Shown: positions 1 to 9,144 of the stretch, one piece after another
How positions within the stretch are numbered: position 1 is the first letter of the stretch
Layout of the letters: every line of letters starts with the position of its first letter
Assembly (NCBI RefSeq): GCF_013408175.1
Contig: NZ_JACBYW010000002.1
Span: 372,001-436,000 of the forward strand
Length of the DNA: 64,000 nt
Origin: Actinopolyspora biskrensis
GTDB taxonomy: Bacteria > Actinomycetota > Actinomycetes > Mycobacteriales > Pseudonocardiaceae
Direction of reading: 5' to 3'
The notes under the pieces: model-generated
What the model was told of the DNA's origin: nothing
The model's database searches: none
The model's input: the letters and a program-made list of their open reading frames with translations, nothing else
Made by a program: the position numbers and the translations under genes

Positions 1-1
1 A

Positions 2-127
<126 letters not shown>

Positions 128-232
128 CCCGGTGGCCCCTCGGCAGAGGGCCGGTGACGAGTGCCGTGGCATCCCGTCACCGGCTCCTCCGGGGTGCGAC
201 CGTGCTGTTTCAACGGTGCGCTCGCGGCGGTT

Positions 233-2296
233 TCACAGTGCCAGTTCCGGCCGGAGCCTGGAGGCCGTCCAGATCCGCTGCCGCATGGCGGCGACCGTGC
301 TCAGCAGCAGTCCACCGACCAGGTAGCAGGCGAGTACCAACGCCGCCTGCGCCGCGTTGTCCGCGCTGCCGCCGTAGAGCAGGTGCCGCAACCCGTCCAC
401 GACGTGGCTCAGCGGCAGTATCCGGTGCAGTGGGTGCAGCACGTCGGGGATGGTCTGCCAGGGGAAGGTTCCCCCTGCCGTGACGAGCTGCAGAACCAGG
501 AACACCAGGGCGAGGAATTTCCCGCGTGGACCGAACGCGGCGTTGAGCGAGTGCACCACACCGGTGAACGCGAGCGAGGTCAGTACCAGGAAAGCCAGGG
601 TCAGCCACGGGCGCGCGGGGTGGACCCCGACGCCGAAGACCACGACCAGGTACAGCAGCACGGCCTGGACCGTCCCCACGATCGCGGCAGGCAACCATCC
701 TCCGAGCGCTGTGCGCCACGGTGCGACACCGGCAGCCAACGCGCGGTTCGAAAGGGGACGCATCAGCAGGAACAGCACGAATCCGCCGATCCACAGGGCC
801 AGCCCCATGAAGTAGGGGGCGAGGCCTGCCCCGTAGGTTCCCGCGTCGGTCTGCGCCCGCTCGTCCACGGTGACCGGGTTTCCGATGGTCTCGGCTGTGG
901 CTTCGCGCGTGGACTCGTCCGGGGCCGGGATGTCCGCGGCGCCGTTGTCGAGCTTGTCGGCGAGTTCGTGCGAGCCGCTGGCCAGCTCGTCCGAGCCGCT
1001 GGCCAGCCGAGTGGTGCCCGAGGCCAGTTCGTCGGCCCCCGTGGCGAGTTCCTCGGCGCCGGCCACCGCCTCCCGTTGTTTGTCCCGTAGCTCGGTGGCC
1101 CCGGAGTGGACCTCGGCCGAGCCGTCCGCGAGCTTTTCCGAGGCCGTGTCCAGCTTCGCGATGCCGTCGGTCAGTTCGGGGGTCCTGTTCGCGAGTTCCC
1201 GCGCGTGCGTGGCGACCTGCTCCGCTCCGTCCGAGAGCTTGCGGACCTTGTTCACACGTTGCTGGACCTCCGAGTTGGCCTCGTCCACGGGCTGGTCGAG
1301 CTCATCGATCGACTGGGTGATGCGCTCGATCCGCTGCTCCGACAGCCCGAGGCCGCGCAGTTTCTCGGCTATGTCGCTCTTGGCCCCGTCCAGCCCGTCG
1401 ACTATGTGCTGCGACACGCTCCCGAGCTTCGTGGCCTTCTCGGCGAGTTCGGCGTTGCCCTCGGCGACGCGTTCGGCGCCGTCGGCGAGTCGGTCGCTCT
1501 TCTCCGGGAGCTCGGCGGTTTGGTCCCGCAGGCGGCTCAGCCCGCGGTGGAGCTCACCGCTGCCGTTCGCGACCTCCCCCGCCCCCTCGGCGAGCTGGGT
1601 CGAGCCGTCGGCCAGCCGGCGTTGGCCGGTTAGCAGTTCGTGCGTTCCCCGGGAAAGCCGCGCGGCGCCGTTGTTGGCGCTGTCCAGCCCTTCGTCCAGG
1701 TCCCCGGCCCCGCTCGCGAGTTCTCCGGCGCCGTCGGCCGCTCGTACCGTCTTGTCGTGCACGGTGCTCAGACCGAGCAGCAGCTGTCGCGCGGCGTCGC
1801 TTCCCGCGTCGGCCGCGACCCCCTGGCGGACCCGGGTCACCACCTGGTCGGCGATCGTTCCGGCCAGGTAGTTGTTCGCGTCGTTGGTGATCAGCCGGAG
1901 CCGGGCCCGCTCCGGGTCGAACTCCCCGGGGGAGAGCAGTGCTTCGGAGAAGCCCTTCGGGATCACGAGGGCGAAGGTGTAGCGCCCTTCCGAGACTCCG
2001 TTGGTCGCCTGCTCACTGCTCACCCGGTTCCAGTCGAAGTCCCCGGATTCGGTCAGGCGGTTGTAAACCGTGCTGCCCGCCGTGAGCCTGCTCCCGTCGT
2101 CTCTGGTGGCCCCCGTGTCGTCGACTACGACGGCGGCGGGCACGGAGTCCAGCTCTCCGTAGGGGTCCCAGTTGGCGTAGATGTACATCGCTCCGTAGAG
2201 CAGCGGGACCAGGGTGACCGCGACGAGAGCGAGCTTGGGCAGTTTGCCGGACGTCAGCCGGCGTAGTTCGGTCCTGGCCAGACGAAACGTGGTCAT
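233..2296 (-). CDS. YhgE/Pip-family membrane protein
   Basis: A 687-residue membrane protein. An N-terminal transmembrane helix (about residues 20-42) is followed by the motif NWDPYGELD, typical of the YhgE/Pip N-terminal domain. Residues of roughly 190-460 form a long extracytoplasmic helical region rich in repeated LADG/LASG units, and about the last 190 residues carry five or six transmembrane helices starting at APYFMGLALWIGG. The family includes the phage infection protein Pip and actinobacterial ABC-2-like exporters; the substrate is unknown. The ATG overlaps the stop of the upstream ATP-binding gene by 4 bp (ATGA), so the pair is probably translationally coupled. An in-frame extension upstream of this ATG lies inside the ATPase gene and is not used. 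Confidence 0.85.
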   Translation of the reverse strand: MTTFRLARTELRRLTSGKLPKLALVAVTLVPLLYGAMYIYANWDPYGELDSVPAAVVVDDTGATRDDGSRLTAGSTVYNRLTESGDFDWNRVSSEQATNGVSEGRYTFALVIPKGFSEALLSPGEFDPERARLRLITNDANNYLAGTIADQVVTRVRQGVAADAGSDAARQLLLGLSTVHDKTVRAADGAGELASGAGDLDEGLDSANNGAARLSRGTHELLTGQRRLADGSTQLAEGAGEVANGSGELHRGLSRLRDQTAELPEKSDRLADGAERVAEGNAELAEKATKLGSVSQHIVDGLDGAKSDIAEKLRGLGLSEQRIERITQSIDELDQPVDEANSEVQQRVNKVRKLSDGAEQVATHARELANRTPELTDGIAKLDTASEKLADGSAEVHSGATELRDKQREAVAGAEELATGADELASGTTRLASGSDELASGSHELADKLDNGAADIPAPDESTREATAETIGNPVTVDERAQTDAGTYGAGLAPYFMGLALWIGGFVLFLLMRPLSNRALAAGVAPWRTALGGWLPAAIVGTVQAVLLYLVVVFGVGVHPARPWLTLAFLVLTSLAFTGVVHSLNAAFGPRGKFLALVFLVLQLVTAGGTFPWQTIPDVLHPLHRILPLSHVVDGLRHLLYGGSADNAAQAALVLACYLVGGLLLSTVAAMRQRIWTASRLRPELAL

Positions 2297-2988
2297 GGTG
2301 CGGTCCTGAGGGGGGTTCCGGCGGTGGGAGCGGTGTGGGGGTGCTCGGATGTGGGCTGTTCGGTGCCCGGGACCTGATCGGATCCGATGCGGAGCGGGCG
2401 CACGTTCAGTTCCCGCGCGGTCTGCGGCGCGCACAGCGCCACGACCGCGTATCCGTGGGTGGCCGCTTCGTGCGCGGCGGTGTACCAGCTCAGCGGGTCA
2501 CCGCCGTGGCGGTCGGGGCAGTCGAGGATCAGGGCCTCGGTGCCGCGCGCGACACGGGCCAGGTCGAGCAGCACCCGCGTCCGGCATTCCGGTGCGAGCT
2601 GCTCGAAGCGTTTCCGGGCCGAGCGGTGCAGTCCGTGCTCGGACAGCCACCGGTTCACCGCTCGCTTGCCGAACGGTCTTCCGGCGAGGCCGAGCCCCTC
2701 GGCGACCGCTTCGGAGAGTTCGACGGCCCCTTCCGGCTCGGTGATCCCGGCGGAGTCCACCACGGCTGTGGCCCGGCGTAGTCGGGAAGGGGCCGCGTGC
2801 CCGTTGCGCAGCACCGTTCCCTTGTCGGGGCGCAGGCGTCCCGCGAGCGCGAGCGCCAGTGCGGTGCGTCCCGATCCGGGCGGCCCCGCGATGAGCAGCA
2901 GTTCTCCCGAACGGATGTGTAGCGAGGTGGGTTCGAGTAGCGGCCCGTGCGGACCGGCGACCTCGACCCCCGTTGCGACGATCTCCAC
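2293..2988 (-). CDS. ABC-type ATP-binding protein with degenerate motifs, YhgE/Pip partner
   Basis: A 231-residue ABC-like protein. The Walker A motif GPPGSGRT is intact near residues 35-42. The LSGGQ signature is not recognisable (the region reads LAPECRTRV), and Walker B reads ALILDCPD, with Cys where the catalytic Glu normally sits. It may therefore bind ATP but hydrolyse it poorly. It is directly coupled to the YhgE/Pip gene, so a role with that membrane protein is likely. The start is uncertain. I chose GTG at 2988, preceded by AAAGG at 12 bases, which begins at the natural start of the domain. ATG at 3069 would add 27 Arg-rich residues and overlap the acetyltransferase gene by 34 bp. 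Confidence 0.7.
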   Translation of the reverse strand: MEIVATGVEVAGPHGPLLEPTSLHIRSGELLLIAGPPGSGRTALALALAGRLRPDKGTVLRNGHAAPSRLRRATAVVDSAGITEPEGAVELSEAVAEGLGLAGRPFGKRAVNRWLSEHGLHRSARKRFEQLAPECRTRVLLDLARVARGTEALILDCPDRHGGDPLSWYTAAHEAATHGYAVVALCAPQTARELNVRPLRIGSDQVPGTEQPTSEHPHTAPTAGTPLRTAP

Positions 2989-3035
2989 GGCTCGGCGTTG
3001 CCTTTCGCGTCGCGACCGGCTCCGCCGTCCGAGGC

Positions 3036-4013
3036 TCAACGCAGCGCGGTAGCCGGTCTGATCTCCCATATCGTCCACAGCGGCCGGTAGCCCTGGCGGT
3101 GCCAGAAAACCGGGGACACCGGGTTGGCCGGGTTGTAGTACAGGAAGCTGCCCACGGCGCCCGCCGCCGCGAAGTCGTTGTGGGCCATCGTCATCAGGTC
3201 GTGACCGATGCCGGTGCCCCGGTGCTCTTCGCGGACGGAGAGGCAGTTGACGTAGCCCCAGAGTCCGTTGCCGAGTCGGTGTCCACTGTGGTGGTTGTCC
3301 GCGTCGACCCAGCCGCACTCGGCGAGTCCGAGCGGGATTTCGCCCCGCTCGGCCAGCCAGACCGGATCGCCGCCCGCGTTGCTGCCCGGAACGTCGGTGT
3401 CTCCGGGCGTGCTCCGCGTTCGCAACCGGACTCCGGCGGCGCTGCGCTTGAGTCCGGCCGCGTCGGGACGCAGGACGGAGGCCCCGACCAGCGCGGCGTA
3501 CTCGAGCTCGGCCATGGCCAGCTCGACGACCCGGTCCAAATCGGGCGGTCCGGCCCGACGCATCTTTACGGTACCAGACAGTTTCGTATCTACTTCCGGA
3601 GCCGGTGTTCGCACGGCGAGGCAGGACAACGGGACGAAACCGTGGTCGAGCAGGGACCGGGTGGCCGACACGTCCCGGCTGGGCCAGGTGACCAGGCAGG
3701 CGGAGTCCCGTTCGGGGACCGCGCGGGTCGCGAGTTGTTCCCTGAACGCGCGCAGCAGCGCGTCCATGCCCGCGCGCGGGTGCTCGCCGAGCAGGGGGAA
3801 GAGTTCGTAGGTGTCAGCCGTGGACCACAGGCTCGGCAGGGAACCGGGGGGCTGGTGCGCATGGGCGGAAAGCCCCGCCACCGCCTCCCCCGCGTCCAGG
3901 TGAGCCAGGACCGGTTCGCCGTCGCGCGGCAGCGGGTAGGCCGCGGGCAGGGCGGGGTCCAGCCGCCGGAACCGCTTCTGTTGGGCCTCGAGCAATTCCT
4001 GTGCGTTGTTCAC
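3036..4013 (-). CDS. GNAT-family N-acetyltransferase
   Basis: A 325-residue protein starting at GTG. The C-terminal half carries a GNAT acetyl-CoA site: the strand CLSVREEH leads into the pyrophosphate-binding motif RGTGIG, followed by the helix HDLMTMAH and a terminal strand FLYYNPANPVSPVFWHRQGY. The N-terminal about 170 residues are a diverged extension, possibly a second GNAT-like fold. These enzymes move an acetyl group from acetyl-CoA to an amine; the acceptor cannot be told. It lies upstream of, and in the same direction as, the YhgE/Pip pair. Confidence 0.8.
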   Translation of the reverse strand: MNNAQELLEAQQKRFRRLDPALPAAYPLPRDGEPVLAHLDAGEAVAGLSAHAHQPPGSLPSLWSTADTYELFPLLGEHPRAGMDALLRAFREQLATRAVPERDSACLVTWPSRDVSATRSLLDHGFVPLSCLAVRTPAPEVDTKLSGTVKMRRAGPPDLDRVVELAMAELEYAALVGASVLRPDAAGLKRSAAGVRLRTRSTPGDTDVPGSNAGGDPVWLAERGEIPLGLAECGWVDADNHHSGHRLGNGLWGYVNCLSVREEHRGTGIGHDLMTMAHNDFAAAGAVGSFLYYNPANPVSPVFWHRQGYRPLWTIWEIRPATALR

Positions 4014-4085
4014 GGCGCTTCCGGTGCCTTTGCTCGTATCGGCTCGCGCGGACGCGAGCGGCGGTCGTGGTCCGCTCCGCCCCCG

Positions 4086-5024
4086 TTACTCCGGTCGTTC
4101 GGGAAGCAGGCAGCGAAAGATCACGGTGCCCGGAAGCGTCCTGCCGCGCAACGGACTCCACTGCCCCCACACCTCGGTGTGGTCCTCCGGCCATTCCGGC
4201 TCGATCAGGTCCAGCAGGCGGAATCCGGCGGAGGTTATCTGGCTCACGTAGTCGCCGAGCGTGCGATGGTGCTCGACGTAGGTGGCCCTGCCCGTGGCGT
4301 TGATCTCGACGTACGGACTGCGATCGAAGTAGGACTGCACGGCCGTCAGGCCGTCCGGCCCAGGGTCGTCCGGGAACGCCCAGCGAATGGGGTGGGTGAC
4401 CGCGAACACCCAGAGCCCGCCCGGGCGCAGCACTCGGGCGACCTCACGCATCGCCTGCCCCGAGTCGGCGACGAAGGGCACGCCGCCGAAGGCGGAGCAG
4501 ACGGTGTCGAAGGAGCCGGCCGCGAACGGGAGCATGTCCGCACTGCCCTGGACCAGCGGAACGCTCCGCCCGGAACGTTCGTTGCCTGCGGCGGCGTGGC
4601 GCAACATGCCTCCGGAGATGTCCAGGCCCACGGGGCGGGCTCCCCGGGAGGCCAGCCACCGGGAGCACGAGGCCGCCCCGCAGCCGACCTCGAGGACGTG
4701 CTTCCCCGCGACGTCGCCCAGCAGGTTCGCCTCACGTTCGCGCAGGCGCTCCGGGCACCACAGGAATTCCACGTCCCCCAGGAACGGGCCGTGCTCGGCC
4801 TGGTAGTCGTCGGCGTCGGCGTCCCACCACAGCTTGCTGGCCGAACGGGACTCTGTGGACCCCGCGGCCCGGTCCGCCGTTCCGATGGTTCCGAGAACGC
4901 GCTCGGCGGTGGTGTGCTCCGGATCCCCGCCGGAACCGTGCTGCCCCGCTTCGGGAACGGCGGCGGAGGCCGCGGCCCGCCGCCTGTCGTCCTGGTCGGA
5001 TCCGGTGGTGGCGCGATCGGTCAC
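4086..5024 (-). CDS. Class I SAM-dependent methyltransferase
   Basis: A 312-residue Rossmann-fold methyltransferase. Motif I is VLEVGCGAASCSRWL, the acidic motif II is GLDISGGML, and the post-motif strand ARVLRPGGLWVFAVTHPIRW follows. The first 60 or so residues are low-complexity and probably disordered. The GTG at 5024 has a strong Shine-Dalgarno site, GGAGG, five bases upstream, which settles the start against a longer in-frame opening. The substrate is unknown; the domain resembles UbiE/SmtA-like methyltransferases. It is transcribed away from rpsA across a 432 bp gap. Confidence 0.82.
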   Translation of the reverse strand: MTDRATTGSDQDDRRRAAASAAVPEAGQHGSGGDPEHTTAERVLGTIGTADRAAGSTESRSASKLWWDADADDYQAEHGPFLGDVEFLWCPERLREREANLLGDVAGKHVLEVGCGAASCSRWLASRGARPVGLDISGGMLRHAAAGNERSGRSVPLVQGSADMLPFAAGSFDTVCSAFGGVPFVADSGQAMREVARVLRPGGLWVFAVTHPIRWAFPDDPGPDGLTAVQSYFDRSPYVEINATGRATYVEHHRTLGDYVSQITSAGFRLLDLIEPEWPEDHTEVWGQWSPLRGRTLPGTVIFRCLLPERPE

Positions 5025-5456
5025 TGTTGCCTCCGTGGAGTTTTCTCGGTGTTCTCGTGGCTGATCCGGCAGCGGCGGCCACGGAATCGGTGGGGCGATT
5101 TGCTCCGCGATCGCCGGGGCGGGTACGCTATCGCTCGCACCAGGAGTATGTCTCCGCCAGGGCCCGTGTTCGAACACGGTGCCGGGGTCACCGTTTTCGC
5201 GTGGTCCGTCCACCCACCGGGGCTGGTTCCCGGGGTGGTCATTCTCCGGAAAATACCGCGTGGGAAGCCACCGGCCGTGCTGCTTCCCGCCGGGAGCTGC
5301 GGCTTCCGGGTGGTTGGAAAGCGGCCGGGGACAAGGGCCCCGAACGCCGTTCGGACTTTCGGCGTCGTGACGGGCGGGTCCCGTGCGGGGCCACTTCGGG
5401 TGCATGAGAACCTTAGACCCGACAACCTACCTATCCGTACCGGAGCAACCCACCTG
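5025..5456. other. rpsA leader / divergent promoter region without genes
   Basis: No credible gene is seen. A possible + strand promoter has TTGCTC at 5100-5105 and TACGCT at 5124-5129 (18 bp spacer), which would give a leader of about 325 nt before rpsA. An inverted repeat GGGAAGC/GCTTCCC (5262-5268 and 5282-5288) lies in that leader. S1 genes are often autoregulated through their leaders, but nothing here proves that. Confidence 0.4.
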
Positions 5457-6962
5457 ATGTCCACCGACACCACCACCGTCCCGACTGCAGCCGCCACCAA
5501 GCCGCAGGTCGCAGTAAACGACGTCGGGACGGAGGAGGACTTCCTCGCCGCCGTCGACCAGACCATCAAGTACTTCAACGATGGCGACATCGTCGAGGGC
5601 ACTATCGTCAAGGTCGACAAGGACGAGGTCCTGCTCGACATCGGCTACAAGACCGAGGGCGTTATCCCGTCCAGGGAACTGTCCATCAAGCACGATGTCG
5701 ATCCCGCCGAGGTCGTGGCCGTCGGCGACTTTGTCGAAGCCCTTGTCCTGCAGAAGGAGGACAAGGAAGGCCGCCTCATCCTGTCCAAGAAGCGTGCGCA
5801 GTACGAACGCGCCTGGGGGACGATCGAGGACCTCAAGGAGAAGGACGAGCCCGTGCGCGGCTCCGTCATCGAGGTCGTCAAGGGCGGCCTCATCCTCGAC
5901 ATCGGCCTGCGTGGCTTCCTGCCCGCTTCGCTGGTTGAGATGCGGCGTGTTCGCGACCTGCAGCCCTATGTCGGGCGCGAGCTCGAGGCCAAGATCATCG
6001 AGCTGGACAAGAACCGCAACAACGTCGTTCTTTCCCGCCGGGCCTGGCTGGAGCAGACCCAGTCCGCCGTCCGCAGCGAGTTCCTCAACCAGCTGCAGAA
6101 GGGACAGGTCCGCAAGGGCGTCGTTTCCTCCATCGTCAACTTCGGTGCGTTCGTCGATCTGGGTGGGGTCGACGGTCTGGTGCACGTCTCGGAGCTCTCC
6201 TGGAAGCACATCGACCATCCGAGCGAGGTCGTCGAGGTCGGCCAGGAAGTCACCGTCGAGGTGCTCGACGTGGACATGGACCGCGAGCGGGTCTCGTTGT
6301 CCCTGAAGGCGACCCAGGAGGACCCCTGGCGCCAGTTCGCCCGGACCCACGCGATCGGCCAGATCGTGCCCGGTCGGGTCACCAAGCTCGTTCCGTTCGG
6401 TGCCTTCGTCCGCGTCGACGAGGGGATCGAGGGCCTGGTGCACATCTCCGAGCTGGCCGAGCGGCACGTGGACATCCCGGAGCAGGTTGCCCAGGTCGGT
6501 GACGAGGTCATGGTCAAGGTCATCGACATCGATCTGGAGCGCAGGCGCATCTCGCTGTCGCTGAAGCAGGCCAACGAGGGCTTCACCCCGGACTCGGAGT
6601 TCGACCCGACCCAGTACGGCATGGCCGCCGAGTACGACAACGAGGGCAACTACATCTACCCCGAGGGCTTCGACCCGGAGACCCAGGAGTGGCAGGAAGG
6701 CTACGAGACCCAGCGCGAGGAGTGGGAGCGGCAGTACGCCGAGGCCCTCGAGCGCTACGAGGCCCACATGCGCCAGGTCGCCAAGGCCGCCGAGGCCGAC
6801 GCCGCCGCTGCCGCCGCAGGCGGTGGGGAGGAGGAGCCCCAGGAGGGCAACTACACCTCCGCCGCGGAGCCCGCTGCTGAGGAGGAAGAGCAGGAGCCGA
6901 GCGCCATGGCCAGCGACGCGCAGTTGGCCGCTCTCCGCGAGAAGCTCTCCGGCGGTGCGTGA
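5457..6962 (+). CDS. rpsA: 30S ribosomal protein S1
   Basis: A 501-residue S1 protein with four S1 RNA-binding domains at about residues 40-115, 125-195, 210-280 and 295-365, as in other actinobacteria (Escherichia coli has six). The third and fourth repeats end with the characteristic strands VSLSLKATQED and ISLSLKQANEG. The C-terminal about 130 residues are acidic and low-complexity. S1 binds mRNA leaders on the 30S subunit and promotes initiation. The ATG at 5457 is preceded by GGAG at 11 bases. A far longer upstream opening in the same frame is a GC artefact. A strong hairpin terminator follows, and coaE lies next downstream, as in mycobacteria. Confidence 0.97.
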   Translation: MSTDTTTVPTAAATKPQVAVNDVGTEEDFLAAVDQTIKYFNDGDIVEGTIVKVDKDEVLLDIGYKTEGVIPSRELSIKHDVDPAEVVAVGDFVEALVLQKEDKEGRLILSKKRAQYERAWGTIEDLKEKDEPVRGSVIEVVKGGLILDIGLRGFLPASLVEMRRVRDLQPYVGRELEAKIIELDKNRNNVVLSRRAWLEQTQSAVRSEFLNQLQKGQVRKGVVSSIVNFGAFVDLGGVDGLVHVSELSWKHIDHPSEVVEVGQEVTVEVLDVDMDRERVSLSLKATQEDPWRQFARTHAIGQIVPGRVTKLVPFGAFVRVDEGIEGLVHISELAERHVDIPEQVAQVGDEVMVKVIDIDLERRRISLSLKQANEGFTPDSEFDPTQYGMAAEYDNEGNYIYPEGFDPETQEWQEGYETQREEWERQYAEALERYEAHMRQVAKAAEADAAAAAAGGGEEEPQEGNYTSAAEPAAEEEEQEPSAMASDAQLAALREKLSGGA

Positions 6963-7003
6963 ACGAACCTCCGGTCGTTGACCGGTTGACCGATCGGTTC
7001 GTG

Positions 7004-7042
7004 GGCGGCCCCGCACCCGGGTGGTGCGGGGTCGCCCTTTTC
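7004..7042 (+). terminator. Intrinsic terminator after rpsA
   Basis: Arms 7004-7017 and 7023-7036 pair at 13 of 14 positions around a short loop and are followed by CTTTTC. It begins about 40 bp after the rpsA stop. Confidence 0.75.
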
Positions 7043-7199
7043 GTGGTCTCCGACGAGGCTCGTGCGGGGGTTTCCGGATGAGCGGAAACCCCGGCCGGGG
7101 CCTCGCCGTGGGAGCCGCGGGGACCGAGGAGACGGCCGCGGAGCTGTGGGTGCGGCGGCCCCGCCGCTCGGTTCTTCCGGAGCTGGCAGGATGGGGCGG

Positions 7200-8396
7200 A
7201 TGTTGCGCGTTGGTCTCACAGGAGGAATCGGATCGGGGAAGTCGACGGTCGCGAACAGGCTGGCCGAGCACGGTGCCGTCGTCGTCGACGCGGACCTCGT
7301 TTCGCGGGAGGTCGTCGAACCGGGGACCGAAGGGCTTTCCGAGATCGTGGAGCACTTCGGTGCGGAAGTTCTCGACGAGGACGGGACGCTGAACCGTTCC
7401 GCGCTGGCGCGGGTGGTTTTCGGCGACGACGCGGCCCGGAGCGTGTTGAACGGGATCGTGCACCCCAGGGTCGCCGTCCGCACCGCCGAGTTGATCGCCG
7501 CGGCGCCAGAGGACGCCGTCGTGGTCCACGACGTCGCGCTGCTCGTCGAGAACGGCTACCAGGCCGACTACCACCTGGTCGTCGTGGTGGACGCCCCGGT
7601 GGAGCAGCGCGTGCGACGACTCGTCGATCGGGGGCTCTCCGCGGAGGACGCACGGTCCCGTATCGAGGCGCAGGCCGATGAGCGGCAGCGGCGCGCGGCC
7701 GCCGACGTTTGGCTGGACAACGGTTCCGAGCAGTGGGAACTCCGCGCCGAGGTGGATCGGTTGTGGGAGACGCGCCTGGTGCCTTTCGAGGCCAACGTGC
7801 GGGACCGCGTCCCGCAGTGCCCGAGTGGTCCTCCGGTGCTCGTCGCACCCGATCCGGAGTGGCCCGAACAGGCCCGGCGGTTGGCGGCGCGGATCGCCAG
7901 GGCAACGGGAGGGGGAAGTGCCCGGATCGATCACGTCGGCTCCACCTCGGTGCCGGGGCTGGCTTCCGAGGACGTGCTCGACCTGCAACTGACCGTCCGC
8001 ACCCCGGACGAGGCCGACGCCCTGGCCGAGCCGCTCGCCGCCGCCGGTTTCCCACGCCTGCCCGGACACGACTCGGACGAGCAGTGCACCGAGGATCCGG
8101 CGGAGCAGTGGTGGAAGAGGCGGCACGTTTCCGCTGATCCGGGCCGAAGGGTCGAGTTGGATCTGCGGGTGGAGGGCAGGAGCAACTGGCGCCTGGCACT
8201 GCTGTTTCCGGCCTGGTTGCGCGCGGAGGAGCAGGCCCGCGCGGAGTACGAGGAGCTCAAGAGCCGGTGCGCGGAGCTGTTCGCCTCGGACGTCGACTCC
8301 CGGCGCTACGCGGAGGCCAAGCGTGCCTGGTTCGAACAGGCCCTGCCGCGTGCCGAGCGGTGGGCGGCGCGCACGGGCTGGAGCCCGTACCGGTGA
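7200..8396 (+). CDS. coaE: Dephospho-CoA kinase fused to a GrpB/UPF0157 domain
   Basis: A 398-residue two-domain protein. Residues 1 to about 200 are dephospho-CoA kinase, the last step of coenzyme A synthesis, with the P-loop GGIGSGKST and the acceptor-site segment VVDADLVSREVVEPG. Residues from about 215 are a GrpB/UPF0157 nucleotidyltransferase-like domain, with the motif IDHVGSTSVPGL. The same fusion is found in mycobacterial CoaE, so it is a lineage trait. The start MLRVGLTGG at 7200 fits the family; an ATG at 7191 adds three residues and cannot be excluded. The gene runs convergently into the first DUF402 gene with a gap of three bases. Confidence 0.95.
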   Translation: MLRVGLTGGIGSGKSTVANRLAEHGAVVVDADLVSREVVEPGTEGLSEIVEHFGAEVLDEDGTLNRSALARVVFGDDAARSVLNGIVHPRVAVRTAELIAAAPEDAVVVHDVALLVENGYQADYHLVVVVDAPVEQRVRRLVDRGLSAEDARSRIEAQADERQRRAAADVWLDNGSEQWELRAEVDRLWETRLVPFEANVRDRVPQCPSGPPVLVAPDPEWPEQARRLAARIARATGGGSARIDHVGSTSVPGLASEDVLDLQLTVRTPDEADALAEPLAAAGFPRLPGHDSDEQCTEDPAEQWWKRRHVSADPGRRVELDLRVEGRSNWRLALLFPAWLRAEEQARAEYEELKSRCAELFASDVDSRRYAEAKRAWFEQALPRAERWAARTGWSPYR

Positions 8397-8399
8397 CGC

Positions 8400-8897
8400 T
8401 CAAAGTCCGGTGAACATCCCGCGGTGGGCCAGCCACTGTTCGATGTCGCGGTGCAGGCTGACTTCGTCGAAGACGCTGTGCACCGTGCGCAGCGCCAGAT
8501 CGGCGTCGTCGAGCGTCAGCTGACCTCGGTTTATCGCGGAGGCGTACTCCTCCGAATTGACGATGCGTGGTTGACCCCGTTGCGGGACTTCCAGTCCCAG
8601 GCGCAGGTCGGTCGTGATCCAGGAGCGCGCGTCGCGGTCGATGCGGACCGCCGTCAGCAGGCTCCCGTCGGGACGGGCGTGGCGACTGCGTGGCCGGTAA
8701 CGGGTCAGTCGCAGCCCCGGATCGGGGAGCAGCCAGGTGACCTCGCTGTCGTGAACCGGGTCCTCCGGCGTGCTGCATTCCAGGCACAGCCCCCATCGTT
8801 CGAGGTGACAGTCGTCCAGCTGCTGGACGGCTCCGGAACCCAGATGCCGTTGCGCGCTGGGTACGTCGACGATTTCGACGTGCTGAGGAGTGATCAC
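8400..8897 (-). CDS. DUF402-like protein, copy 1
   Basis: A 165-residue protein homologous to the neighbouring DUF402 gene at 9145-9699. Both open with a VE(I/V)xD strand, share a (T/V)WLLP(D/E)xxLR(L/V) block and end in the same helical layout. This copy is more diverged and has lost the central Y.D....E run that carries acidic metal ligands in the family, so it may be inactive. DUF402 proteins include nucleoside phosphatases of the FomD type. The GTG at 8897 (VITPQHVEIVD) is the likeliest start, but no clear ribosome-binding site is visible. Confidence 0.65.
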   Translation of the reverse strand: MITPQHVEIVDVPSAQRHLGSGAVQQLDDCHLERWGLCLECSTPEDPVHDSEVTWLLPDPGLRLTRYRPRSRHARPDGSLLTAVRIDRDARSWITTDLRLGLEVPQRGQPRIVNSEEYASAINRGQLTLDDADLALRTVHSVFDEVSLHRDIEQWLAHRGMFTGL

Positions 8898-9144
8898 CGA
8901 ACCCACGGATCCGACAGTAACCCGAAAAAACTGTGAAATAACCAACAAGGCGGATCTGTTATGTAACCTTTGAACGCTGTTCGCGTGACGGTTACACACT
9001 TACCAGTGATTTAGCCAGTATGTCGGTTGTTGCACAGGGTGACTTCTGGTAAGCGATCGCTGTTCGAGTTCGGGGCGACCGAGCACGGGACAGCGGGAGT
9101 CCCCTCCGGGGCCCGCCTCGTCGAGGGCGAGCGCAGAACCCCGA

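Noticed and set aside
2973-5456. An N-terminal extension of rpsA by more than 800 codons
   Set aside because: The extension crosses three genes on the other strand and has no S1 homology; the start at 5457 matches the family.
5427-8126. An 899-codon open frame antisense to rpsA and coaE
   Set aside because: It covers two conserved essential genes on the other strand and shows only shadow composition.
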